From Nonomuraea gerenzanensis (GTDB lineage: Bacteria; Actinomycetota; Actinomycetes; Streptosporangiales; Streptosporangiaceae): a stretch of DNA of 64,000 nt. Position 1 is the first letter of the stretch. The number at the start of each line of letters is the position of its first letter. The translations under genes and the position numbers were made by a program. Below are positions 46,590 through 55,479 of the stretch, piece by piece. The stretch lies in the NCBI RefSeq assembly GCF_020215645.1, contig NZ_CP084058.1, positions 11,772,501-11,836,500 of the forward strand, in the 5' to 3' direction. The notes under the pieces were generated by a model. It saw only the letters and a list, made by a program, of their open reading frames with translations. It did not search any database and was not told the origin of the DNA.

Positions 46590-48200
46590 TTAACGGGGAC
46601 GCACGACCCTCGACTCGTCCCAGACCGGCTCGGGCGACTCGTAGACCGTGCCGTCGGAGCCGAAGACCAGGTAGCGGTCGAAGTCGGCGGCGAACCACCG
46701 GTCGTGGGTGACCGCCAGCACCGTGCCGTCGAACGCCTCCAGCCCCACCTGCAGCGCCTCCGCGCTGGCCAGGTCGAGGTTGTCGGTCGGCTCGTCGAGC
46801 AGCAGCAGCGTGGCCCCCGACAGCTCCAGCAGCAGGATCTGCAGGCGTGCCTGCTGCCCGCCCGACAGCGTGTCGAAGCGCTGCTCGGCGATCAGCCCGG
46901 CCAGCTCGTAGCGGGCCAGGATCTTCATCGCCTCGTTCTTGAGCCTGGCGTGCTCGGTCATGACGATCTCGACCGGGGTGCGGCCGAGCAGGTCGGGGCG
47001 GGCGTGCGTCTGGGCGAAGTGGCCGGGGACCACGCGGGCGCCCAGCCTGGCCACGCCCTCGTGGGCGACCGGCTCGCCCGCCAGCAGGCGCAGGAAGTGG
47101 GACTTGCCCGAGCCGTTGGAGCCGAGCACCGCGACGCGCTCGCCGTACCAGACCTCCAGGTCGAACGGGCGCATCAGGCCGGACAGCTCCAGCCCCTCGC
47201 AGATCACCGCGCGCTTGCCGGTGCGGCCGCCGCGCAGGCGCATCTTGATGTTCTGCTCGCTCGGCGCCACCTCGGGCGGCCCGGCCTCCTCGAACCTGCG
47301 CAGCCGCGTCTGGGCGGCGTGGTAGGCCGGGGCCATGCCGTCGTTGTAGCGCGCCTTGTTCTTCAGCATGTTGACCAGGGCCTTGAGCTTGGCGTGCTCC
47401 TCGTCCCAGCGCCTGCGCAGCTCGTCGAGCCGCTCGTTGCGGGCCTTGCGGGCCTCAGCGTAGGTGGTGAAGCCGCCGCCGTGGATCCAGATGTTGCCGG
47501 ACTCGACGGTGATGATGCGGTCGGCGGCGTTGGCCAGGAGCTGGCGGTCGTGGCTGACCAGCAGCACGGTCTTGGGCGTCTCGTTGAGCTGCTGCTCCAG
47601 CCACTCCTTGCCGGGCACGTCGAGGTAGTTGTCGGGCTCGTCGAGCAGCAGGGTCTGGTCGGGGCCGCGCAGCAGCGCCTCCAGGACCAGGCGTTTCTGC
47701 TCGCCGCCCGACAGCGTCGACACGTCGCGGTACTTCACCCGCTCGAAGGGCACGCCGAGGGCGGCCACCGTGCAGGTGTCCCACAGCACCTCGATGTCGT
47801 AGCCGCCGGCGTCGGTGTAGTCGCTGATGGCCTGCGCGTAACGCAGCTGCGTCTTCTCGTCGTCGCGCTCCATCATCATCAGCTCGGCCGCGTCGAGCCG
47901 CTCCGCCGCCTGCCGCACGGCGGGCGGCGCCACGCCCAGCAGCAGGTCGCGCACGTTGCTGCCGTCGCGCACGCTGCCGATGAACTGCCGCATCACGCCC
48001 AGCCCGCCGGAGCTGGCCACGCTGCCCTCGACCGGCTGCGCGTCACCGGCGATCACGCGCATGAGCGTGGTCTTGCCCGCGCCGTTGGGCCCGACCAGCG
48101 CCGCCTTCACACCCTCGCCGATCCTGAAGGACACGTCGTTGAGCAGGGGCCGCCCGTCGGGCAGCACGTACGTCAGATGTCCTACTTCAACGTGGCCCAT
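46590..48200 (-). CDS. ABC-F family ATPase
   Basis: 536 residues with two ABC domains and no membrane segment. Domain 1: LVGPNGAGKTTLMRVIAG, LSGGEQKRLVLEALL, LLLDEPDNYLDV. Domain 2: VLGSNGSGKSHFLRLLAG, LSGGQQARLQILLLEL, LLLDEPTDNLD. The linker between (ARKARNERLDELRRRWDEEHAKLKALVNML) is the helical arm that enters the ribosomal E site in this family. ABC-F proteins rescue stalled ribosomes or protect against ribosome-binding antibiotics. Divergent from the DUF5005-like operon. Confidence 0.93.
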   Translation of the reverse strand: MGHVEVGHLTYVLPDGRPLLNDVSFRIGEGVKAALVGPNGAGKTTLMRVIAGDAQPVEGSVASSGGLGVMRQFIGSVRDGSNVRDLLLGVAPPAVRQAAERLDAAELMMMERDDEKTQLRYAQAISDYTDAGGYDIEVLWDTCTVAALGVPFERVKYRDVSTLSGGEQKRLVLEALLRGPDQTLLLDEPDNYLDVPGKEWLEQQLNETPKTVLLVSHDRQLLANAADRIITVESGNIWIHGGGFTTYAEARKARNERLDELRRRWDEEHAKLKALVNMLKNKARYNDGMAPAYHAAQTRLRRFEEAGPPEVAPSEQNIKMRLRGGRTGKRAVICEGLELSGLMRPFDLEVWYGERVAVLGSNGSGKSHFLRLLAGEPVAHEGVARLGARVVPGHFAQTHARPDLLGRTPVEIVMTEHARLKNEAMKILARYELAGLIAEQRFDTLSGGQQARLQILLLELSGATLLLLDEPTDNLDLASAEALQVGLEAFDGTVLAVTHDRWFAADFDRYLVFGSDGTVYESPEPVWDESRVVRPR

Positions 48201-48272
48201 CCCGGCAGGTTAACGGGCGGGCCGCCACGCGGTCATCCTGATTTCCGCGGACTCGCGGGGGCCCTAGACAGT

Positions 48273-48289
48273 AAGTGATCTAATGACTA
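48273..48289. promoter_or_regulatory. GntR operator copy 1 (upstream of the DUF5005-like operon)
   Basis: AAGTGATCTAATGACTA, 34 bp before ATG 48323. It matches the perfect palindrome at 62035-62051 at 14 of 17 positions. Its left arm is exact. Confidence 0.7.
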
Positions 48290-48322
48290 GAACTGTAGGG
48301 AACCCCTCCCCTAGGACGTGTG

Positions 48323-49486
48323 ATGACGCGATTCCGCACCGCCCTGGCACCCCTCGCCATCGCGCTGGCCGGCTTCACGGCCGTGCCGCAGCCCGCCTGG
48401 GCCGCGCCGCCCAAGCCGGTGCCCGCCGTACAACAGCAGCAGGCCCCGGCGGCCGCCTCCGCCTGTGCCCCGACCGTACGGAGCACGACCACCAACACCC
48501 GGCTGACCAGCCTGTTCACCACTTACGGCAACGACAACAGCCGCGTGGACGACTGGACCGGCGCGGACGGCACCTACTCGCTCAAGCTCCCGGGCGGCAA
48601 GGAGCTCTGGGTGTTCTCCGACACCTTCCTCGGCCAGGTGAACCCGGACGGGTCCCGGCCGCCGGTGGTCGAGGAGGGCGGCACGACGGTGTTCCTGAAC
48701 AACTCCTTCGCCGTCGAACGAAACGGGCGGCTGTCCACGATCCACGACGGCACCCCCGCCAAGCCGACGGCCGTGATGCCGCCGCGCGACGGCAAGCACT
48801 GGTACTGGGCGGGTGACGCGACGCTCGCCGGCGGCGTGGTCGAGGTCACCTACCAGGAGTACGAGCGGTACGGCACCGGCGCCTGGGACTGGCGCTGGCA
48901 CCGGAACGTGGTGGCCAGGTTCGCCCCTGGCCGGCTGAACCGGCCGATCAGCGTGCACGACCTGCCGAGCGGGCACGGCGTGACCTGGGCCTCGGGGATC
49001 CTGAAGGACGGCGGGTACACCTACGTCTACGGGGTCGAGGACCTCGGCTCGCCCAAGTACATGCACATCGCCCGGGTCGAGGGACAGAGCCTGCTGGGCC
49101 GATGGGAGTACCTCAAGGCCGACGGCACCTGGTCGGTCAGCGAGGCCGACTCCGCGCGGGTGATGAGCGGCGTGGCCAACGAGTACAGCGTCAGCCGGGT
49201 CGGCGACGGTTACGTGCTCATCACGCACGACACGACCGAGGTGCTGAGCCCGAACATCGTGGCCTACTCCGCGTGCTCCCCCTTCGGGCCGTTCACCGGC
49301 AAGCAGCACGTCTACACGACCCCCGAGACGAGCGGGAACATCTTCACCTACAACGCCCACGCCCACCCCGAGGTCGACGGCCCGGGGCTCGTGGTGTCGT
49401 ACAACGTCAACAGCTTCGTCAACACCGACCACTACCGCGACGTGACCATCTACCGACCGCGGTTCCTGGACGTGACCTTCGGATGA
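48323..49486 (+). CDS. Secreted beta-propeller protein (DUF5005-like, GH43-like fold)
   Basis: 387 residues. Signal peptide MTRFRTALAPLAIALAGFTAV...WAAPP. The mature domain has the propeller opening WTGADGTYSLKLPGGKELWVFSDTFLG, later HWYWAGDATL, VTWASGILKDGGYTYVYGVED and VLITHDTTEVLSPNIVAYSACSPFGPF. This resembles five-bladed DUF5005/DUF4185 proteins that bind or cut glycans. ATG 48323 follows AGGA. Overlaps the next gene by 4 nt (ATGA), so it is the first gene of a three-gene operon. It could release the glycoside taken up by the ABC transporter of the divergent arm. Confidence 0.85.
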   Translation: MTRFRTALAPLAIALAGFTAVPQPAWAAPPKPVPAVQQQQAPAAASACAPTVRSTTTNTRLTSLFTTYGNDNSRVDDWTGADGTYSLKLPGGKELWVFSDTFLGQVNPDGSRPPVVEEGGTTVFLNNSFAVERNGRLSTIHDGTPAKPTAVMPPRDGKHWYWAGDATLAGGVVEVTYQEYERYGTGAWDWRWHRNVVARFAPGRLNRPISVHDLPSGHGVTWASGILKDGGYTYVYGVEDLGSPKYMHIARVEGQSLLGRWEYLKADGTWSVSEADSARVMSGVANEYSVSRVGDGYVLITHDTTEVLSPNIVAYSACSPFGPFTGKQHVYTTPETSGNIFTYNAHAHPEVDGPGLVVSYNVNSFVNTDHYRDVTIYRPRFLDVTFG

Positions 49487-50490
49487 GGCGCAACTGGGCG
49501 GCCCGGCTGCGGCACGGCACGATCGACGGGCTGCGGGCGGTCACGCTGGAGAACGAGCGGCTGCGGGTGACCGTGCTGCCCGGCAAGGGGGGAGACGTGG
49601 TGGAGCTGCTGCACAAGCCCACCGACACGGACTTCGTCTGGCTGGCGCCGCAGGGCCTGCGCGACCCCCGCGACCACCTCCAGGGCGCCGCCGACGACGT
49701 CGCCCAGTTCGTCGACCACTACGAGGGCGGCTGGCAGGAGATCTTCCCCAGCGGCGGCGCGCCCAGCGAATACCGGGGCGCGCGGCTGGCGCAGCACGGC
49801 GAGGTGGCGGGGCTGCCGTGGGAGTGCGAGGTCGTGGCCGACTCCCCCGAGGAGGTCGCGGTCCGGCTCAGCGTGCGGACGCGGCGGCTGCCGTACCGGA
49901 TGGAGAAGGTCTTCCGGTTGCGGTCCGGCACGGCGGCGCTGGAGGTCGAGGGGCGGGCCACGAACGAGTCGGGCCTGCGGCTGCACGCCATGTGGGGCCA
50001 GCACCTCGTGTACGGCCCGCCGTTCCTGCGCCCCGGGGCCCGGATCAGGCTGCCCGACGGCATCACCGTGATCCCGCACGAGAGCGCGATCAATCCCCCG
50101 CAGCGCAGGGTGCGGGCGGGCGGCACGTGGCCCGTCGTGCCCGCCCACGGGGGCGGCGAGACGGATCTGAGCGTCGTGCCGGAGCCGGGGACGCCGAGCG
50201 ACATCGTCTATCTGACCGGCTTCGGCGACGAGGGTTGGTACGAGATTTCTGGGGATATCGGTATGCGGGTGACGTGGGACGCGACGGTGCTGCCGTACCT
50301 GTGGATGTGGCAGGAGCTGGGCGCGTCCACCGGCTACCCGTGGTGGGGACGGGCGTACACGGTCGGGCTGGAGCCGTTCGCGGGCATGCCGACCGACGGG
50401 CTGGCCGCCGCCGTGGCCAACGGCACGGCCCTCGTCCTGGGCCCGCAGGAGACGAAGGTGCTGAGGTTGCGCGCGGAGGTGCTGGCATGA
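49483..50490 (+). CDS. DUF4432 / aldose-1-epimerase-like protein
   Basis: 335 residues, cytosolic. Galactose-mutarotase-like fold: VTLENERLRVTVLPGKGGDVVELLHK, GGWQEIFPSGGAPSEYRGA, GLPWECEVVADSPEEVAVRLS, LHAMWGQHLVYGPPFL and LPYLWMWQELGASTGYPWWG. DUF4432-type proteins have sugar-epimerase or lyase-linked roles in carbohydrate catabolic clusters. ATG 49483 lies within the stop of the previous gene and the next gene starts in its stop: strict translational coupling. Substrate not known. Confidence 0.86.
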   Translation: MRRNWAARLRHGTIDGLRAVTLENERLRVTVLPGKGGDVVELLHKPTDTDFVWLAPQGLRDPRDHLQGAADDVAQFVDHYEGGWQEIFPSGGAPSEYRGARLAQHGEVAGLPWECEVVADSPEEVAVRLSVRTRRLPYRMEKVFRLRSGTAALEVEGRATNESGLRLHAMWGQHLVYGPPFLRPGARIRLPDGITVIPHESAINPPQRRVRAGGTWPVVPAHGGGETDLSVVPEPGTPSDIVYLTGFGDEGWYEISGDIGMRVTWDATVLPYLWMWQELGASTGYPWWGRAYTVGLEPFAGMPTDGLAAAVANGTALVLGPQETKVLRLRAEVLA

Positions 50491-51257
50491 CGGAGTTCGA
50501 CGGCAAGGTGGCGCTGGTCACGGGCGGGTCGACGGGCATCGGGCGCGCGGTGGTGGACCGGCTGGCGGCCGGCGGCGCGTCCGTGGTGTTCTGCGGCGTG
50601 GACAAGGAGGCCGAGCAGGACGGCGAGCGCGTCACGGGCCGGATCGCCGACGTGCGCCGGGCCGGCGAGCTGCGCGACCTGGTGGAGCTGGCCGTCACCC
50701 GGTACGGCGGGCTCGACGTCGTGGTGACCTGCGCGGGCGTGCAGCGGTACGGCACCGTCGAGGACACCCCCGAGGACGTCTGGGACGAGGTGATGGACAT
50801 CAACCTCAAGGGCGTCTACCTCACCTGCAAGGCCGCCGTCCCCAGGTTGCGCGAGCGCGGCGGCGGCTCCGTCGTGGTCGTCTCGTCGGTGCAGGCGTTC
50901 GCCTCGCAGGCGCAGGTGGCGGCCTACAGCACGAGCAAGGCCGCGCTCAACGGCCTGGTGCGGGCCATGGCACTCGACCACGCGGCCGACGGGATCAGGG
51001 TCAACGCGGTCTGCCCCGGCTCGGTGGACACCCCCATGCTGCGCTGGGCGGCGGACCTCTGGCGGGGCGAGCTGTCGCAGGACGAGCAGGTCGCGCAGTG
51101 GGGCAAGGCCCATCCGCTGGGCCGCGTGGGGCGGCCGGAGGAGGTGGCCGAGGTGGTGGCGTTCCTGGCGGGGCCGCGCTCGTCGTTCATCACCGGCGCC
51201 GAGCACCGCGTGGACGGCGGTCTCCTGGCACGCAATCCGGCTGCCCTTCCTGAATAA
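50487..51257 (+). CDS. Short-chain dehydrogenase/reductase
   Basis: 256 residues, classical SDR: VALVTGGSTGIGRAVVDRL (TGxxxGIG), VVVTCAGVQRYGTVEDT (a variant of NNAG), catalytic Ser in VVVVSSVQAF, YxxxK as AYSTSKAALNG, and PGSVDTPM. NAD(P)-dependent oxidation of a sugar or polyol fits the operon, for example conversion of an aldose to a lactone before the glucarate-dehydratase-like step. Third gene of the operon; no terminator hairpin seen after its stop. Confidence 0.94.
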   Translation: MTEFDGKVALVTGGSTGIGRAVVDRLAAGGASVVFCGVDKEAEQDGERVTGRIADVRRAGELRDLVELAVTRYGGLDVVVTCAGVQRYGTVEDTPEDVWDEVMDINLKGVYLTCKAAVPRLRERGGGSVVVVSSVQAFASQAQVAAYSTSKAALNGLVRAMALDHAADGIRVNAVCPGSVDTPMLRWAADLWRGELSQDEQVAQWGKAHPLGRVGRPEEVAEVVAFLAGPRSSFITGAEHRVDGGLLARNPAALPE

Positions 51258-51511
51258 AGGAGATAGCTGTCCCTGGAATGGGTCGAGCGGAGGCCACGGG
51301 TTCCTCCGTTCGCCCACCCGAGCTGGCAACAGTTGCGTCAATGCGACGAACACCCAGGTCACACCACTGATACGAGTGGGTCTGGCGGGCCGGGCACGCG
51401 ACCCTCACCCGGGCGCGAAGCCTCAGGGAATCGGCGAGTCACAACGACTCGTGTTCGATTCCGCACGCTAAGTTACGAGGTCGAAATGACTCACCGATCG
51501 AGGAGAGACCT
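51258..51511. other. Intergenic region before the I36 inhibitor gene
   Basis: About 250 bp. It contains the inverted repeat CGAGTC-ACAAC-GACTCG (51435-51451) followed by GTGTTCGATTCC. The latter looks like a tRNA T-arm but no complete cloverleaf can be drawn. Confidence 0.4.
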
Positions 51512-51931
51512 GTGAGGCTATTCAAGAAGGCCGCCGGCTTCGTCGCCGCGGCCGCGATGCTCGCCGTGGTGGCGCCCGCTGCCACCGCGGCGGCAAGCCC
51601 CCGCTCGACCTGCTACGGAGGTCGCGTCTGCCTGTACGCCGGATTCGACTACAACCGCGGTCAGGTCGACCACTGGCGGGACTTCACCAAGGACGACTCG
51701 AACTTCGAGGACAACAACTGGCTGAACTGGGACTTCAGCAACTCCTGGCACAGCATGAACAACGAGACCAGCTCGATCAGGAACCGGGTCGGCTGCAGCG
51801 CCACCCTCTGGCAGCACCCCGGTTACACCGGTGCGCACAGCACGTTCACGCACAACTCGAACGACGGTTTCCTGGCGAACAACGCTGTCGGGAACAACCG
51901 CACCAGCGCGATCGACATCTGGTGCCACTGA
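51512..51931 (+). CDS. Secreted peptidase inhibitor, family I36-like
   Basis: 139 residues. Signal peptide RLFKKAAGFVAAAAMLAVVAPAATAAAS. The mature part is beta-gamma-crystallin-like: CYGGRVCLYAGFDYNRGQ, SMNNETSSIRNRVGCSATLWQHPGYTG and DGFLANNAVGNNRTSAIDIWC, with Tyr/Asn/Ser-rich strands and four Cys. Similar Streptomyces proteins (SMI type) inhibit metalloproteases. GTG 51512 follows GAGGAG. Single gene. Confidence 0.9.
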   Translation: MRLFKKAAGFVAAAAMLAVVAPAATAAASPRSTCYGGRVCLYAGFDYNRGQVDHWRDFTKDDSNFEDNNWLNWDFSNSWHSMNNETSSIRNRVGCSATLWQHPGYTGAHSTFTHNSNDGFLANNAVGNNRTSAIDIWCH

Positions 51932-51936
51932 GCATT

Positions 51937-52842
51937 ATGGGGAGTGCCGGTTTCCGGGCTTGGCCGCCGGAAACCGGCTGCCGCGGATTTATCGCGTGCA
52001 CGCTGCTGCTGATGACGACCGCCGCGGCCTGCGGCGCCGACGAGCCCGCGCCGCCGGCGCCCGTGCGGGGCGTCACCTCCGTCAAGGAGCTGACGCTGCC
52101 GTTCGACGCGTACAAGACCACTCCCCATCAGCGGGCCGTCCTGGGCAACGCCCACAACCGTCTCGTCGTGCGCTGCATGCGCAAGCAGGGCATCTCCATC
52201 GCCCCGCCCGCCGAGGACCCGGCCATGCTGGCCGCCGTGGACCCCGGCAACTCCCGCCGCTACGGTGTCACCGACCCCGAGGCCGCCAGGAGCAGCGGCT
52301 ATCACCTGGCCAGGCCGCCCTCACCCGACACCACCGGCACCTGGGCGGGCAAGCTGCCCAAGCGCACCCGCCACCGCCTGTACGGCACCGCGGCCGACCG
52401 GGGCTGCCTGGACCGCGCGACGCTCTTCCTGGACAGGGGCGTGCGCAAGGCCGACTGGCCGTGGCTGGCCCTACAGGACTCGCTCACGCTGGAGCAGGCC
52501 GCCAAGCACCCGTCGGTCACCGCGGCGGTCAAGCGCTGGTCCTCGTGCATGAGCCGGGCCGGGCACCCCTATCCGGCTCCCGAGGCGGCCATCGCCGACA
52601 GCCGCTGGGACCTCGACAAGCCGGCCGTGACCGAGGAGGAGAAGCAGACCGCGATGGCCGACACCGCGTGCAAGTGGTCGTCGGGCCTGGTCGCCGCCTG
52701 GTACGCGGCGGACACCGAGCTGCAGCGGGCCGTCATCCGCGACAACCCCGAGCGGTTCGGCGCCCTGCGCGTCAACCTCAGGCAGCGCCTGGAGCGGGCC
52801 TCACGCCTGCTCGCCGAGCACGAAGGCCGCAAGGTCGGCTGA
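51937..52842 (+). CDS. Putative lipoprotein of unknown function
   Basis: About 301 residues. The N-terminus FIACTLLLMTTAAACGADEPAPP has a lipobox-like AAAC. The mature part is alpha-helical with conserved Cys-Met and Trp: VRCMRKQGISI, RGCLDRATLFLD, WSSCMSRAGHPYP, DTACKWSSGLVAAWY. The order of Cys-containing helices resembles actinobacterial secreted helical proteins without a known job. Start uncertain: ATG 51937 and GTG 51922 both lack a ribosome site. Its last 42 bp overlap the end of the S10 peptidase gene on the opposite strand. Confidence 0.75.
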   Translation: MGSAGFRAWPPETGCRGFIACTLLLMTTAAACGADEPAPPAPVRGVTSVKELTLPFDAYKTTPHQRAVLGNAHNRLVVRCMRKQGISIAPPAEDPAMLAAVDPGNSRRYGVTDPEAARSSGYHLARPPSPDTTGTWAGKLPKRTRHRLYGTAADRGCLDRATLFLDRGVRKADWPWLALQDSLTLEQAAKHPSVTAAVKRWSSCMSRAGHPYPAPEAAIADSRWDLDKPAVTEEEKQTAMADTACKWSSGLVAAWYAADTELQRAVIRDNPERFGALRVNLRQRLERASRLLAEHEGRKVG

Positions 52843-54237
52843 CTGCTGGAGCCTGCTGGGCTCGTGCACGTACATCATGTGGCCGGCCTCGTAGTACTTG
52901 AACTCGACGTTGCCCGTCAGCTCGGCGGGCACGGCCAGGTGGGCGAAAGTGTGCTCGGCCGCGAAGTACGGGGTCGCGCCGTCGTGGTAGCCGCAGGCCA
53001 CGTGCACCCGCAGGTGCGGGTTGGCCCGCATGGCGGCGGACAGGCGCGAGGCCACCTGCACGTGCGCGTTCTCGAACTCCTTGTACGACCACGGCCACAC
53101 GCGCGAGGTGAGGATCTCGTACGGCAGGTCGTTGGCGTAGCCCAGCTCGGTGCGCAGATAGTGGTTGAGCGCCGCGCTGTAGGGCCCCATGATGGCGTCC
53201 ATGCTGGGGTCGGCGGTGAAGTGCTCGCGGCCGGCGTCCGGGTCCCAGCCGGTGAAGCGGCCGTCGAGCCGGCCGACGGTCCGGCGGCGCGGGCGCAGCA
53301 CCTCGGTGAAGAAGCGGATGTGCTCGATGCGCAGGTTGACCCGGTCCACGTAGTCCTCGCTGAGCCCGGTCAGCGCCGCGACCTTGGCGACCGCGGCCGA
53401 GCGCTCCGCCGCCGGGAGGCGGTTGCCGCGGGCCAGCGCCCACAGGTAGTCGCGGTCGGCGTACTCCTCGGCCTCGCGCAGCACCTCGGCCAGCGGCCGG
53501 TCCCCGTGCAGCCCGTGGTAGTGCGCGATCGCCGCGTACGTCGGCAGGTACAGGGCGTAGGCCAGGTCGTTGCCCTCGTTGAACTCGCCGGTGATGTAGT
53601 CGAGCACCGAGGAGATGAGCATCACCCCGTTGAGGTACATGCCGTACCGCGACTGCAGGTGCTCGGCCAGCGCGGACGCCCTGACCGTCCCGTACGACTC
53701 GCCGGCCAGGAACTTCGGCGACATCCACCGCCCGTTCCTGCTCGTCCACAGCCGGATGACCTCCCCGATCGACTCGACGTCGCCGGAGAAGCCGTGGTAC
53801 GGCTCGGTCTTCTCCCCTTCCGCCACCCGCGAGTAGCCGGTGGAGACCGGGTCGATGAAGACCAGGTCGCTCACCCGCAGCAGGCTCTCCTCGTTGTCCG
53901 CCAGCCCGTACGGCGGCGGCAGCAGCGCCCCCGCGTCGCCCATGACGACCCGGCGCGGCCCGAGCACGCCGAGGTGCAGCCACACGCTGGACGAGCCGGG
54001 CCCGCCGTTGAACGCGAACGTGACCGGCCTGGTCAGCGGGTCGGCCCCGGCCATCGTGTACGCGGTGACGAACACCTCGGCCTTCGGGCGCAGACCCTCG
54101 AACTTGCCGTCCGTGGTCACCTCTTCGCGCAACACCAGGGTGCCGGTGGTGGCGGTGTAGGACTCCCCTGAAGGCAGGGCGTGGGAGGTGGTGACCAGGT
54201 TGTCAGCGGGGGTTGCCGGCTTCGACTCTTCAGACAT
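52801..54237 (-). CDS. Serine carboxypeptidase-like protein, family S10
   Basis: 478 residues, alpha/beta hydrolase with VTFAFNGGPGSSSVWLHLG (oxyanion region), catalytic Ser in FLAGESYGTVRAS, Asp in ACGYHDGATPYFAAEHT, and His in YEAGHMMYVHEPS. No signal peptide is visible. It starts 9 nt after the glucarate-dehydratase-like gene and so appears to be the last gene of the GntR operon, an odd partner for sugar enzymes. S10 relatives also act as acyltransferases on sugar esters, so an esterase or acyltransferase role is possible. ATG 54237; no clear ribosome site. Confidence 0.9.
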   Translation of the reverse strand: MSEESKPATPADNLVTTSHALPSGESYTATTGTLVLREEVTTDGKFEGLRPKAEVFVTAYTMAGADPLTRPVTFAFNGGPGSSSVWLHLGVLGPRRVVMGDAGALLPPPYGLADNEESLLRVSDLVFIDPVSTGYSRVAEGEKTEPYHGFSGDVESIGEVIRLWTSRNGRWMSPKFLAGESYGTVRASALAEHLQSRYGMYLNGVMLISSVLDYITGEFNEGNDLAYALYLPTYAAIAHYHGLHGDRPLAEVLREAEEYADRDYLWALARGNRLPAAERSAAVAKVAALTGLSEDYVDRVNLRIEHIRFFTEVLRPRRRTVGRLDGRFTGWDPDAGREHFTADPSMDAIMGPYSAALNHYLRTELGYANDLPYEILTSRVWPWSYKEFENAHVQVASRLSAAMRANPHLRVHVACGYHDGATPYFAAEHTFAHLAVPAELTGNVEFKYYEAGHMMYVHEPSRLQQSADLAAFVLGEQA

Positions 54238-54246
54238 GTTGGCCAA

Positions 54247-55479
54247 TTATGGTCTGATTTCCACCGACATATCCGGATCGGCGAATCGCTCGTTCGGGAC
54301 CGTCGCGTACCACCCGGGCCGCCCGGGATCACGGTCATACGGATAGCCCCCTGTCTCCCGGTAGAACTCGGCGTAGCGGGCGACCTTGTCCGGATCCAGG
54401 CGCACCCCCAGCCCCGGGCCCTCCGGCACGGCGATGGCGCCCTCCGAGTACGCCAGCTTGCCGCCCTCGATCACGTCGTCCCTGAGCTGGTGGTAGTGCG
54501 CGTCGGCCGCGTAGGTGAGGTTCGGCAGCACCGCGCCCAGATGCAGCATGGTCGCCAGCTGGATGCCCAGCTCCCCCGACGAGTGCACGGCCACCCCGAG
54601 CTGGAACGTCTCGCACACCCCCGCCGCCTTCACGCACGGCCTGATGCCGCCCCAGAACGTCGTGTCCAGCAGCACCACGTCGGCGCCCCTGCGCAACACG
54701 TTGGAGGCCAACTGCTCGAAGTTGACCACCACCGTGTTCGTCGCCAGCGGCACCCTGACCTGCTCGCGCACGGCCCGCAGCCCTTCGAGCCCCCAGACCG
54801 GGTCCTCCAGGTAGTCGTTGTTCAGGTGCTCGATGGCCCGGCCGAAGCGCAGCCCCTCGGCCACCGACAGCACGGCGTTGGGGTCGTACCTGAGCCGGTC
54901 GCCGGGGAACGCCTCGGCCAGCGCGCGGTAGCACTCCAGCTCGTAGTCCGGCGGGAAGACGCCGCCCTTGAGCTTGTGCACCGTGAACCCATGCCGCTCC
55001 TTCAGCGCCCTGGTGTGCTCGACGAGCTGCCCGGGGGTGCGGATCTCGCCGTGGCCGTCGGCGGCGTACCGGAAGAACAGGTACGAGGCGAACGGCACCG
55101 CGTCGCGCAGCCGCCCGCCCAGCAGGTCGCAGACGGGCACCTCCAGGTGCCGGCCGATGAGGTCGAGGCAGGCGAACTCGATCGCGGCCAGGAGCTGCGT
55201 GCGGTTGTTGTAGAGCGAGGCCGTCGGGTTCGCGATCTTGAAGCGTAGCGCTTCGAGCTGGAACGGGTCGTGCCCCTCCAGGTACGGCTTGAGCGCGCGG
55301 AAGGCCGACTCCGCGCTCTCCCCGCCGCCGCCCATCTCCCCCAGCCCGACCAGCCCGTTGTCCGCCTCGACCTCGACGATCGTGCGGACGAACCGGCCCC
55401 AGTGCGCGCCGTTGCTGTGCCGCAGCGGCGCCTCCAGCGGGACCGCGACCGTGGTGGCCCGGATGTCGACGATCTTCAC
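54247..55479 (-). CDS. Enolase-superfamily sugar-acid dehydratase, glucarate-dehydratase-like
   Basis: 410 residues. N-terminal capping domain ([32 protein letters not shown]) and TIM barrel with [14 protein letters not shown] (acid-base Lys), [36 protein letters not shown] and [20 protein letters not shown] with the His. The KxKGG and DPN motifs are those of the glucarate dehydratase branch. Expected to dehydrate an aldarate or uronate-derived acid to a keto-deoxy acid. GTG 55479 overlaps the GH38 stop (GTGA). Confidence 0.9.
   Translation of the reverse strand: MKIVDIRATTVAVPLEAPLRHSNGAHWGRFVRTIVEVEADNGLVGLGEMGGGGESAESAFRALKPYLEGHDPFQLEALRFKIANPTASLYNNRTQLLAAIEFACLDLIGRHLEVPVCDLLGGRLRDAVPFASYLFFRYAADGHGEIRTPGQLVEHTRALKERHGFTVHKLKGGVFPPDYELECYRALAEAFPGDRLRYDPNAVLSVAEGLRFGRAIEHLNNDYLEDPVWGLEGLRAVREQVRVPLATNTVVVNFEQLASNVLRRGADVVLLDTTFWGGIRPCVKAAGVCETFQLGVAVHSSGELGIQLATMLHLGAVLPNLTYAADAHYHQLRDDVIEGGKLAYSEGAIAVPEGPGLGVRLDPDKVARYAEFYRETGGYPYDRDPGRPGWYATVPNERFADPDMSVEIRP

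Noticed and set aside
51380..51475. tRNA-like sequence (TGGCGGG..., CTCAGGG, hairpin CGAGTC/GACTCG, TTCGATTCC)
   Set aside because: The parts follow the order of a tRNA-Leu but neither acceptor nor T stem pairs; at best a decayed relic.
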